Shown here: positions 24,533 to 35,300 of the stretch, in pieces | Layout: each line of letters begins with the position of its first letter | How positions within the stretch are numbered: the first letter of the stretch is position 1 | From: Calditrichota bacterium | GTDB taxonomy: Bacteria; Electryoneota; AABM5-125-24; Hatepunaeales; Hatepunaeaceae | Length of the DNA stretch: 35,983 bases | NCBI GenBank assembly: GCA_016867835.1 | Contig: VGIQ01000014.1 | Span: 1-35,983 of the forward strand | Direction of reading: 5' to 3' | Position numbers and translations under genes: made by a program | Notes under the pieces: generated by a model | Database searches by the model: none | What the model saw: only the letters and a program-made list of their open reading frames with translations | What the model was told of the DNA's origin: nothing

Positions 24533-25352
24533 TGAACGCCACCTCGCGCGATACGACGGTCTGGACGACGTCTTCGTCCACCCAGGGGCGATCGGTGCGG
24601 AGCATCTCGATGATGCAGTTATGGCAGAGGTTGGTGATCCGGCGCGGATAGCCGCGCGTTACCACGAAGACCTCTTTGTAGGCTCCGTCGGTGAAGAGCA
24701 TCCGTTGGCCGTCCCACCCGGCCTGGCGGAGGCGGTACTCGATCATTTCCCGGGTGTCGGCTTCGTTCAGCGGATTGAGCATATAACTGGTCGTGATCCG
24801 GTCTTCGAAGTTGGGATTCCGGTTCAGTTTGGGCAGGAAGTCAAGTTGTGCGAATATGACTAATTGCAGTAATTTGAATTCGTTAGTTTCGTAGTTCAAG
24901 AGGTTGCGAAGCGACTCGAGGTAGGTCGGGGTCAGGTTCTGGCCTTCGTCGATCACGAGCACCACGATCCGGTTCTTTTCGACGCCCTGCTGAAAGAGGT
25001 AGGTCTCGATGGCGTTCTTGCACTCGAGCACCGATCTCGCCCGGGTCTTAATCCGGAAAAGATCGACGATGTTGCGCATGAAGGCGTATTCCGAGGGGAA
25101 GATCGGGTCGAGGATGAGGCCGAAGCGGTAGCGCTCCTGTTCCTGCCGGAAGAGTTGCAGGAGGGTGCGGGAGAGCGTCGTTTTGCCGGTTCCAATCCGG
25201 CCCAGGACAACAGCCAGACCGCGCCGGAGGCGGATGGCGATTTCGAGTCGGCTCAGGCACTCGGTATGCTCGGTCGAACGGAAGAGAAAGCGCGGGTTGG
25301 GCGACGAAGCGAATGGCTCTTCGCGCAGACCGATCAGGTCATAGTATTCCAT
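24525..25352 (-). CDS. ExeA/GspA-like AAA ATPase
   Basis: A 275-residue AAA ATPase of the ExeA/MshM type. It begins with the family signature 'YYDLIGLREEPFASSPNPRF', has Walker A GRIGTGKT at 51-58, Walker B 'IVVLVIDEGQNL' at 129-140, the sensor region 'LLQLVIFAQLDFLPKLNR', the arginine-finger region 'FEDRITTSYMLNPLNEADT' and a C-terminal lid with 'RGYPRRITNLCHNCI'. In type II secretion, ExeA with a membrane partner inserts the secretin through peptidoglycan; the periplasmic-binding C-terminal part of full ExeA is missing here. It overlaps merR by 14 bp and pilM-N by 8 bp, so it belongs to the same operon and probably assists PilQ assembly; that role is inference. Confidence 0.85.
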   Translation of the reverse strand: MEYYDLIGLREEPFASSPNPRFLFRSTEHTECLSRLEIAIRLRRGLAVVLGRIGTGKTTLSRTLLQLFRQEQERYRFGLILDPIFPSEYAFMRNIVDLFRIKTRARSVLECKNAIETYLFQQGVEKNRIVVLVIDEGQNLTPTYLESLRNLLNYETNEFKLLQLVIFAQLDFLPKLNRNPNFEDRITTSYMLNPLNEADTREMIEYRLRQAGWDGQRMLFTDGAYKEVFVVTRGYPRRITNLCHNCIIEMLRTDRPWVDEDVVQTVVSREVAFSG

Positions 25353-25572
25353 CGTTCTTCCGGGCGACGATCTCCCGTATCGGAACGCTGCGGCGGCGCA
25401 GTTCGATAATCTTCTCGAGGTCGCGCAGGGCGTCTTCGCCGAAGATGCGGTAGTTCGACCGCTCGGCGCGGGCCGATTCGCGGATCAGGCCCAGTCCGAT
25501 GTAATAGTTGATGGTATGAATCGACAGCCCGGTGCGCGACGCGAGGTCGCCAATCAGGAGCACGGACACCAA
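25339..25572 (-). CDS. Small MerR-family DNA-binding protein
   Basis: A 77-residue winged-helix protein: 'LLIGDLASRTGLSIHTINYY' is the MerR helix-turn-helix, 'GLGLIRESARAERSNYRIF' the wing, and 'DLEKIIELRRRSVPIREI' the start of the dimer helix. There is no effector domain, so it is only the DNA-binding half. Possible starts are TTG 25572 and GTG 25569, after a GGGGG Shine-Dalgarno-like run. As the first gene of the pilus operon and behind a promoter with dyads (25717-25775) it probably regulates its own operon, as many MerR proteins do. Confidence 0.85.
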   Translation of the reverse strand: MVSVLLIGDLASRTGLSIHTINYYIGLGLIRESARAERSNYRIFGEDALRDLEKIIELRRRSVPIREIVARKNDGIL

Positions 25573-25673
25573 GTTCTACCCCCGTGTGTGTGACGCGAGG
25601 CTATTCGGGAATGGACTTCGGTTAAGCCGAAGCCGCGGGGAGAGAGCTCCCGGGAACTAAGTCTAATCTACAA

Positions 25674-25687
25674 TTATTTGCAAATAA
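25674..25687. promoter_or_regulatory. 14-bp perfect palindrome in merR leader
   Basis: TTATTTGCAAATAA is self-complementary. It lies in the merR 5' region, next to another TTGACA word at 25703-25708 (minus strand), and could be an operator. Confidence 0.4.
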
Positions 25688-25716
25688 AGGAATTGCGTGA
25701 ATTGTCAACAACGTCC

Positions 25717-25734
25717 ACTCTATACCTGTAGAGT
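25717..25734. promoter_or_regulatory. Dyad ACTCTA-N6-TAGAGT, possible MerR operator
   Basis: Six-base arms separated by TACCTG, just downstream of the predicted transcription start for merR. Size and symmetry fit an operator for a dimeric MerR-type protein; binding is inferred. Confidence 0.45.
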
Positions 25735-25746
25735 AAAGTCGATTTT

Positions 25747-25775
25747 AATATAGGAAGCCTCGAACTTCCTGTCAA
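25747..25775 (-). promoter_or_regulatory. Sigma70-type promoter for the merR-pil operon
   Basis: On the minus strand TTGACA (25775-25770), 17 bases, then TATATT (25752-25747). The -35 box is perfect and the -10 differs at one base. The spacer holds arms GGAAG...CTTCC, a symmetry placed between the two boxes as in MerR-controlled promoters, although those usually have a 19-base spacer. The leader to the merR start would be about 165 bases. Confidence 0.65.
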
Positions 25776-25867
25776 TAGTAGTGGTAGAGTGTGGCAACTA
25801 AAGTTTAATTCCCTGATCCAGCGATAGCCGTTTGCAGTTTTCACCACTGGGGTGGAAGCCAATTGTG

Positions 25868-25921
25868 CGGTCAGATGTCCTCATCTGACCGCTCCGCCGT
25901 CGGATGGGGACATCCGACGGC
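25868..25921. repeat. Two adjacent perfect hairpins (REP-like pair)
   Basis: CGGTCAGATG-TCCT-CATCTGACCG at 25868-25891 and GCCGTCGGATG-GGGA-CATCCGACGGC at 25896-25921: perfect stems of 10 and 11 bp, tetraloops, four bases apart and similar in stem sequence. They lie between the two divergent promoters. No T-run follows on either strand. Confidence 0.8.
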
Positions 25922-26058
25922 ACACTTACCGCCGGATTAGGGTTCAATTTCAGGCTAACAGCGATGTAGGCTGGACTCCTTTAGAGAGCCAGTTGCGCAC
26001 CCAATGGGACAATAGCGGTTGAGGCGCAATATTTTTGTGCAAAAAGTGGCTTCAACTA

Positions 26059-26087
26059 TTGACAAGCCTTACTCTTGGCAGTATCTT
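26059..26087 (+). promoter_or_regulatory. Sigma70-type promoter for the large plus-strand gene
   Basis: TTGACA (26059-26064), 17 bases, TATCTT (26082-26087): perfect -35 box, 4 of 6 at -10. The leader to the ATG at 26305 would be about 210 bases. Confidence 0.55.
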
Positions 26088-26166
26088 GTCCTCTTGAGAG
26101 TTTCCATACCGCGCGAAGTCGGCCGGGCAGCCGTCTGCGCCCGCCACTTTGGGGTTCGTCTTTGAG

Positions 26167-26243
26167 GGGACGTGCCCGTCCCATTGTCACTTCAGAGCCT
26201 GCGTCGTGCATGCTCGAGTTCCAAGTTTGAGTGCCACCGGCAC
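26167..26243 (+). other. Leader of the plus-strand gene with two small hairpins
   Basis: GGGACG-TGCC-CGTCCC at 26167-26182 and GTGCC-ACC-GGCAC at 26231-26243. Neither is followed by a T-run. No known riboswitch is recognised in the ~210-base leader. Confidence 0.4.
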
Positions 26244-26292
26244 GACGGGTCATTAGTTTCATAGAATCATCACAGCGAATGCACACTTTCTC

Positions 26293-26297
26293 GGAGG
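26293..26297 (+). promoter_or_regulatory. Shine-Dalgarno GGAGG
   Basis: GGAGG seven bases before the ATG at 26305 fixes the start of the large plus-strand gene and argues against the long reading frames on the other strand. Confidence 0.75.
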
Positions 26298-26304
26298 TTG
26301 CAGA

Positions 26305-29300
26305 ATGAAACGTGTAACTACAGAGGTTGGATTTGCGCGCATTCTCGGCGCGATGTTTTGCGTCGCCCTCCTGGCGATGCCGGCATCAGCCGGGTTGACG
26401 GTCGATCCTCAAGCCATCGATGCCGAAATGAACACCGGCGAACTGCAGGAGTTCAACATCGATTTGATGAATGACGGGGACGCGCAGATTAACTGGCGGA
26501 CGGACATTGAGATCATCCGCGAGCCGAATCAGCGTCGGGACGCACTGGGCCGGAGGCTGCGCGCCGCCGGGCTGTTGGACGATTTCGTCTTCCCGCGCCC
26601 TGACGGTCGAGTCCCCGCCAGCACCGATCCGTTCTGGGGGAACGGGGCGAACGGCGCCGGAATGGCAATGCTGGACTTCGTCCGGCGGGGCGGCCCGCGC
26701 CGCGATCCGCCCGAGTCGCGCTATGCCCTCTTCAAGGAGGTGGGCGGCTGGGGCGACCAGATGGAGCAGATGTGGGGGCAGTTAGAAGCCAATATGACGC
26801 AGTTCAACAGCGGTCAAATGGGCAACTTTGCCATCGACGACTACGATGTCATCTGGATTCGCGAGTATCAGTCGGACCAGTTCAACACCGCCTGGAACAA
26901 CAACCGGGCCCGGTTTGAGGAGTGGATCGACGCCGGCGGCGTCCTCTATCACGGCACCGGGACCAACAATTGGGGTGTCGCGCCGGTCAGTCCGGGCGGA
27001 ATCACCCGTGTCGCGCAGCAGTATTCGGGGATGGGCATCGTCGATATCAGCAACGATCCCAACGCCGATAACTACAGTTACTTCGCCGAACTTTGCAACT
27101 GGCAGGGCCGTAACCAGTTGCCCGGCAACTCCTGGACGCACTCGGCGTTCCGCGCTGACATGTTCCAGAACATGGAGAACAGCGACTGGTGGCAGTCGAT
27201 CGCGCATTTTAACGAGAACAATGCGCTCCTCGGCGTCGTCGTTTACAACTTTGGCCGCGGCTGGTCGGTTGTATCGGGCACCACCGACAGTCACCAGTAT
27301 GTGAACTGGGCTCAACAGGGCATGTGGGGCTGGGCACTGCCGCGGCTGGCGCTCTACCTCGACTATCTCGCCAACCTTACCCGTTGGGTCGAGACCAATC
27401 CGGACGAAGGAGTGCTCCAAGGCGGAGCCAATTCGGCAATGGCGATTATCCTGAATGCCGAAGGCGCGCTGGACGGCGAGTATGCCGCCGATGTGCACAT
27501 TCTCTCGAACGATCGGGAGAATCCCGACATCGTCGTTGCGGTTACCCTTCTCGTTCATGGCGCATCCGACATTGCCGCTCGTTGGGGCGCCGATTTCGGG
27601 TACCCCGAGATGATCAACTGGAACGGCGGATTCCGCGACGTCTTCGTCGGCGGAAACTATGCGGTTCCGGTTACGATCACCAACACCGGCACGGCGGCCC
27701 TTGAAGTGGGCGAAATCCAGTTCGGCGACGGCGAATTCTCCGCCGAACCGGCGCAACTCAACCTCGCGCCGGGGCGCCGGGAGGTGGTCAATTTGATCTT
27801 CAGCCCGAGCGACGCTTACGAGGTCGAGTCGAGCGTGATCTTCTTCAACAACTCGGCGGTCAATCCCGAGTTCACGGTCAACTATCACGCGCGGAGTTTT
27901 GCGCCGCCGGCGGTGGAGGTTAATCCTCAGGCTATCGAGGACGAACTTAACACCGGCGAACAGAGCGAGCACGTCGTCAACATCTCCAACACCGGCGACG
28001 CCGCTCTCGTCTGGGAATCCTACTTCGTCGGTATTCGCGAGCCGGGCGCCCGGCGGGATGCCTCGGGGCGGGAAATGCGCGAAGCCAACGGCGCCGGTCC
28101 GCAGCGCGACGATCCGGGCGACGTGCTGCAGGAGTTCGATATTGAATTCCCCGGCATCACCGGTCTGGCGTGGGATCCCGACAATGAAGTGATCTGGGGA
28201 ATGTCGCATAATGAACCCCCGGCGATTTTCGCGTTCAATCCCGAGAACGGCGAGATCATCAACCGCTTTGACCTCGGCGATGTCCGCTACGTGGACCTGA
28301 CCTATCGCGATGGCCGCCTATACACCAACGGCTGGCAGCGCGATCCGCAGACCATTCACGTATTCGACCTGGAAGGCAATCGGGTCGAACAGATCGAGGC
28401 TCCGGTCAACATGTGGCGCGGCCACTTCACTATAACGGATGATCACTTCTTCATTCGCATGGAAGAGGGCTGGGAGAACTCCGATGTGATCCAGGTCTTC
28501 ACGTTCCCGGACTTTGAGGAAGTTGGACGGATCCCGGATGCCGAGCAGACCGGCGATCAGAGCACCGGCCAGATAATGTGGGTTGAGGCCGACCGGAGCG
28601 GTCAACTCTGGGTCGATGGCGGCGACCAACTCTATCAACTGAGCGTTGACGGCGGTTGGAATTGCGATGTGGTGCAGAGTTTCAACGTCCTTGCGGGCCG
28701 CAACAACCGCTCGGGACTGACCCACGACAAGTATGACATCTGGCGTGCGCCTTATCGTCTCTGGGAAGACCGTCAGACGGTCGTCCAGCGGATCGACGAC
28801 GGCATCGCCGAGTCTTACTGGGTAGTCTGGGAGCCGACCGAGGGCGTGCTTGACGCCGGCACCGACGTCGATGTCTTCGTCACTCTCGATGCGACCGGAC
28901 TGCTCGATTTCGAGTATCAGGGTGAACTGCGTATCGTCACCAACGACCCGCAGAATCCCGAAGTGGCGGTGTCGATCAGTCTGCTGGTGCACGGGGCGCC
29001 GGATGTGGCGCTGGGCTGGGAACTCGGGCAGGAACAGAACCTGATCGACTGGAACGCCTACCACGAAGACCTCTTCACCACCGGCACCTACGGCGTTCCG
29101 GTGCAGTTGACCAACATCGGCACCGCATTGCTCAATGTAGAGAGCATTGCATCCGCCAACGAGGTCTTCTACTGCGAACCAGCCGCGCTCGAACTCGAGG
29201 CTGGCCAACGCACCGAACTGATGTTCTTCCTTCATTCCGATGATGATGGCCGGCACGAAGGCGAGATGATCATCACGTCCAACGATCCGGGCAATCCGGA

Positions 29301-32300
29301 GATAGCGATCAACCTGCTCGGGATTACGCTTTCGCCGCCCATCATTGTCGTCGATCCGCAAGCGATCGAGGATCAACTGAACACCGGCGACATCAATGAG
29401 CACGTGGTCAACATCGCCAATCAGGGCCAGGCTCTGCTGCGCTATGAGATCTCGCATGAGATCATCCGTGAGCCGGAAGGGAATCTCCGGCGCGACGCGA
29501 GCGGACGCGAACTCCGCAACGCGGACGGCGGTCCGCGGCGCGACGATCCGGGCGACCTGATTGCGCAGTTCAATCAGCCGCAGGGCGCCGGCGCCAACAT
29601 CTACTGTTCGCCGGTGGGCTACGACCGGGAGAACGACCTGGCGTTCATCACCGTTTACAATAACCAAATCCTCTCGGTCTATACCCACGACAACTACCAG
29701 AACTTCCGCGAAGTTCGCCGCTGGCAGGCGACCCTGCCGATGGACGGCGGCTTCTACGAGGGCGTGGTTTACATCTGCAACCTGAACCAGCCGACCCAGG
29801 TCTGGCGCTTCGATATCAATGGCAACAACATCGGCAACATGAACGCCGGCATCAATGCCTACGGTATCGCGTTCGACCATGAGGAGGGCTGGTGCTTCAT
29901 TAAGGAGCAGGCGAACAACCAGCCGATTCAGGTTTATCAGATGGACGGGAACAACCTGGGCCAGCGCATCGGGACGATCAACAACTGGACGCAGCATGCA
30001 GCCAACAATGTGAACGTCTATGCACTGGAGTGGGTATCGAAGCATCCCGACGGGCAACTCTGGATCGGCCAGGGCGGTCTCAACAACAACGGGAACCAGA
30101 ACGTCTATCAGGTGCACATCAACACCGAGAACTGGGCGTCCGACGCAGGTGTGTTGAACTTCCAGGCGGGCATCACCCAGCCTTACGATGCGGTGATGCA
30201 CGACGGGCACAACCTCTGGGTCGGCGGCTGGGGTCCCGGCAACATCCGCATCTACGATGACGGCGTTGTCGAAGCCTACTGGCTCATCTGGGATCCGCAA
30301 GAGGGCGAAATCGAGTCCGGTGGCGACCAGAACGTCGTCGTTACCCTCGATGCAACCGGCTTGATCGGCGGCGACTACGAAGCCGATATGCACTTCCTCT
30401 CCAACGACCCGGCCAATGCCGATGTCGTGCTCAACATCCTGATGCATGTTACCGGTGTTCCGGTCGTCGATGTTAACTGGCCGGCCGGCATCGGTTATCC
30501 CGATGTGATGGACTGGAACCGCGCGTTCCAGGACATCTTCTCTGGCGGTCCTTACGACATCATCGCCCGGGTGGTCAACGTCGGAACCGACGACCTGCAG
30601 GTGAGCGACATTACCTGCGACAACGACGCCTGGTCGTTTGACCCCGTCGAGTTTGCACTCGCACCGGGCGCGCGGCAGGATGTGGTCTTCACCTTCAATG
30701 CGCCCGAACCGGGTGAGTATGACGGAACGGTGACGGTCCACTCGAATGCACCCGCGAATGATGGGCAGTACAATGTGGCAGTATCGGCTGATGCCAGCAT
30801 GCCGCCGACGATCGTGGTCGATCCGCAGGCAATTGAGGATGATCTCAACACCGGCGAAATGTCCGAGCACGTAGTCAATATCGCCAACGACGGCGATGCG
30901 CTATTGCGCTGGGACACGGACGCCGAGATTGTCCGCGAGCCGGACGGCGCCCGCCGTCGGGACGATCTGCGGGCACGCGGTCTGCGTGCCGCCGAGGGGA
31001 TGGAGCAAGTCGCGCAGGTGAATCCGTTTGCCGCGATGCGCGTCGTTCCGGCTACCAACGACCCCATTTGGGGCGACGGCTCGGTAGCGCTGCCCGAAGG
31101 CGCTGCCAACCTGCGTCCCGGCGTCAACCGCGGTGGACCTCGTCGCGACCCGCCTGAATCGCGCTTTGCGCTCTTCAAGGAGGTTGCCGGTTGGGGCGAC
31201 CAGATGGAAGCTATCTGGCAGGAACAGGGCGCCGATATGACCCAATACAACAGCGGTCAGATGGCGAACTTCCCGATTGAGGAGTTCGATGCGATCTGGA
31301 TACGGGAATACCAGTCCGACGCCTTCAACACCAACTGGAACAACAACCGGGCGCGCTTCGAGGAGTGGGTCGATGCCGGCGGTGCAATCTACCACGGCGT
31401 CGGCACCAACAACTGGAACGTCGTTCCGGTTCATGTCGGTGGTCTCCGCCGGAACCAGCAAGGCGACGGCAACGGTGTTGTCGTTGTCACCAACGATCAA
31501 GGTGCCGACAACTACAACTACCTTGCTGAGTTGATGCAGTGGCGGGGTGGTGAGGTGCTTCAAGGCAACGCTTGGAGCCACGCCTCTTACACCCGTCAGA
31601 ACTGCGACGACATCGAGAACAGCGACTATTATCAGGCTATCGCCGTCGGTCAGGGTCCACAGCCGGATCGGATCGGGGTGGTGGTCTATAACTATGGTCG
31701 CGGTTGGGCGATTGCCACCGGCACAACCGACAGCCACCAGTACAACAACTGGCGCGGCCAGGCCTGGTTCTGGGGCAACGCCCTCGCCCGGCTCATTTGG
31801 TATCTCGACTACCTCGCGAACTACAACGCCTGGTTGTCCTGGGATCCCACCGACGGCGAGATCGAGGCCGGCGGCGACCAGAACGTGGTCGTCACGCTGA
31901 ACGCCGAAGGTCTCGTGGAAGGCGACTACGAAGCCGTCTTGATGTTCCTTTCGAACGATCCGGCGAACCCGCAGGTCGATGTCAACATCCTCCTGCACGT
32001 GACCGGCGTTCCGGTTATCGAAGCGGTTTGGGATCAAGCAGCCGGCTTCCCGGACATCATGGACTGGGATCGCTGGGATGCCCGATTCCCCGACCTCTTC
32101 ACCGGTGGACCTTACACCATTCCGGTCACGGTGCGTAACGTCGGCACCTCGCTCCTTCAGGTTGAGAGCATCAACAGCGACCACGACTACTTCTCCGCCG
32201 ATCCGAATGCCTTCGAAGTGGCTCCCGGCGAACGGTTGGTCGTCAACTTCATCCTCAACGCTGAGGAGAACGGCGAGCATGCCGGCACAATGACGTTCAC

Positions 32301-35300
32301 CTCGAACGCCGACAACAACGATGACATCGCCATTCGGGTGCACGGAACGACGACCTCACCGCCTGAAATCGTGGTTGATCCGCAGGCGATTGAGACCGAT
32401 CTTATAACCGGCGAGTCGGAAGAGCACGTCATCAATATCTCCAATAACGGCGAAGCGCTGTTGCGCTGGGATACGGATGTCGAGATCGTGCGTGAGCCGG
32501 AGGGCGGTCTGCGCCGCGACGCCAGCGGGCGCGAGTTGCGCGACGCCGAAGGCGGACCGCGCCGTGACAATCCGGGTGACTTGATCGCCCAATTTGCAGG
32601 GCCGAATCAGGTGAACCAGTATTGGTCGCCGGTCGGCTACGACATGGACAACGACCTCGTTTTCCTCGCCAGTTACACCAACAGCCTGATCGTCGTCTAT
32701 ACCCACGACAACTACCAGAATTTCCAGGAAGTTCGTCGCTGGGCGATGCCTAACCCGATGGACGGCTGCTGGATGGACGGGGTGCTCTACTCCAACCAGC
32801 ACGGCCAGGCCTTCCTGCACCGCTGGGATGCTAATGGCAACAACCTCGGCAACTTCAACGTCGGCTTCACCTTCTACGGCGTTGCCGCCGACCAGGACAA
32901 CCGCCGGATGTTCTTCCGCGAGCAGGTCGCCCCGAACTACGACATCCGGGTCCACGAGGTGAACGACCAAGGCCAACTTGGGCAGCGGCTCGGCTCGATC
33001 AGCAACTACCTGCAGTTCCTTGACAATCAGATCATGTATCAGATTGAATGGGTCTTCCGTCATCCGGAGGGTCAGTTGTGGATCAGCCAGTCGAACATTC
33101 AGCAGATCCGCCAGATCCAGGTGAATGAGGAGAACTGGCAGGCGATTCAGCGGGTGGTGTCGTTCGCCAATGGCGGCGCCAACCAGCCCTACGACGCTGT
33201 CGTCCACGACGGCCACAACCTCTGGCAGGGTGGATACGCGCTTGCCAACTTCCGCATCTACGATGACGGTATGCAGGAACTCTACTGGCTGATGTATGAT
33301 CCGCAGTCAGGCGAAATCGAAGCTGGCGGCGACCAGAACATCGTCGTTACCCTCGATGCAACCGGGCTGATTGGCGGGGACTACGAAGCCGTCCTGTCGA
33401 TCTTCTCGAACGACCCGGCGAATCCGCAGGTCGATGTCAACATCCTGGCGCACGTTCGCGGTGCCGCAGCGGTTCAGACGAACCCGATTGCGCATCCGAT
33501 GGATAATGCGCCGGAAGTGTTGAACTTCGCCAACACCTACGTGAACGGCCAGTCGCAACTGCGGGTGGTCTTGACGAACAGCGGAACGGAAGCGCTCCGG
33601 TTCGAAGGCGTAGAGATCGACAACCCCGATGAATTCGGGACCGATCTCGACGTCGATATTGAACTGGCGCCGCGGGAGCAGACCAGTTTCTACCTCCTGT
33701 TCCATCCGCAGGACATCGGCCAGCGCGAAGGCCGCATCACCTTCATCTCGACTGCCGAGAATGTCGATGACGGCCGGTTCTGGTTCGATGTTCAGGGTTT
33801 AGGCCAGACGCCGCCTGAAATCGGAACCGTTCCGGGCGATGACGAGTGGGTTCGCGTCGTTATGCAGATCGAGGACGATCCGGTGACGCGCCCGCTCCTG
33901 ATTCGCAACCTTGGTGGAGATGGTGCCGACGACCTTCGCTGGGCCATCGACATCGAGGAGATCGAGCAGGAGAACGGACGTCGCCGCGATGCATCAGGCC
34001 GCGGTTTACGCAGCGCCGAGGGCGCTCCGCGCCGCGACCCGGATGCGTCGTTCCTCTTGATTCAGCAGACCAATCCGTGGGGCTGGAACCTTGAGAACGA
34101 CTTCCGCGCAGTCCAGGGGTTGCAGTATCGCCGGGTCAACACACCCGATCAGATCGACAACCTCAACCTCGACGACTACCAGGTCATCTACTTCGGAAAC
34201 TACGAGTCCGATGCCTGGACGCAACTCTACAACCAGCGGCTGGCACGGGTCGCGGAGTGGGTTGATGGCGGCGGTGTTTACTACATGTGCACCGGCACCA
34301 ATAACTGGGGCGTCGCCCCGGTTCACCCCGGCAACCTGACCCGGCAGGCGCAGGTCTATGAGAACGTGGGTCTGACCGTTCCGGAGCAGGAAGACAACTG
34401 GCTGATGGACTATCTGAACTGGGACCCGAATCACGCCATGAACGGGAACTCGTTCTTCCACGCGGTCTATCAGCAGAACGCCCTGAACAACATCGAGAAC
34501 TCGGATTGGCTGCAGGTGATCTTCATCTCGCAGCAGGGCCGGGTTCCGGTGATGGCTGTCTATCAGTACGGCAACGGGTTCTGTCTGGTGTCGGGCTGCA
34601 CTGACGGCTTCCTGCAAGCCAATTTCAACCGCGACGGTGAATGGGGTCAGGCGATGGTGCGCGGCGATCATCTCCGCTACCTCGACTTCCTGGTCACCGA
34701 GGTGAATCGTTGGCTTACCGTTGAGCCGAATGAGGGCGTGACCGCACCCGGTGGCGAGACGGAAGCAACCCTCCTCTTCGACGCCTCCGATCTGGAAGAC
34801 GAGCAGGAGTACTACGCCGATCTCCTGATTACCTCGAACGATCCAGTAATGCCGCTGGTAACAGTCCATGTCCAACTGCGGACCGGTCTGCCTGACTTGC
34901 GGCACTTCGGATTCGAGGAGACCGATGCCAACCACAGCCTCCTGGTTGACGACGTTTCGATGGATGACGAGACGGTTCCCACCGGTTGGGAAGTCGGTGT
35001 CTTCTCGCCGCGCGACGTCTGCTCGGGCGCTATGGTCTGGATCGCCGATGGCGAGCCTCAAGGCTTCGCGGCTTGGGGTGAGGAAGGTGGCAACGGCCAG
35101 TTCCGGAACGGTGAGACCCTCGTCTTCCGTCTCTGGGACGATGCCGCGGATGAGGAGCATCGCACCCGCGCCACCTATCATGAAGGTCCGTCGGTCTATA
35201 CGGCTAATGCCTTCTCCTTCTTCTCGCTGGCGGTGGCGACGTCGCGCGATCTCCGGGTGGACTTCACCGCCAACTGGAATCTGATCTCGATCAACGTCGT

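Noticed and set aside
25868-25921. Intrinsic terminators
   Set aside because: The hairpins are perfect but have no T-run on either side and lie upstream of both divergent genes.
26056-26286. Minus-strand 76-residue protein in the divergent control region
   Set aside because: It covers the predicted plus-strand promoter and leader, has no domain and no Shine-Dalgarno.
28318-30870. 850-residue open frame on the minus strand, with others at 26782-28209, 30901-32343, 32356-33216 and 34006-35385
   Set aside because: These lie opposite the plus-strand gene, which has a signal peptide, a good Shine-Dalgarno and repeated protein motifs. The minus frames are Val/Asp/Gly-rich mirror products of GC-rich codons with no recognisable domain.
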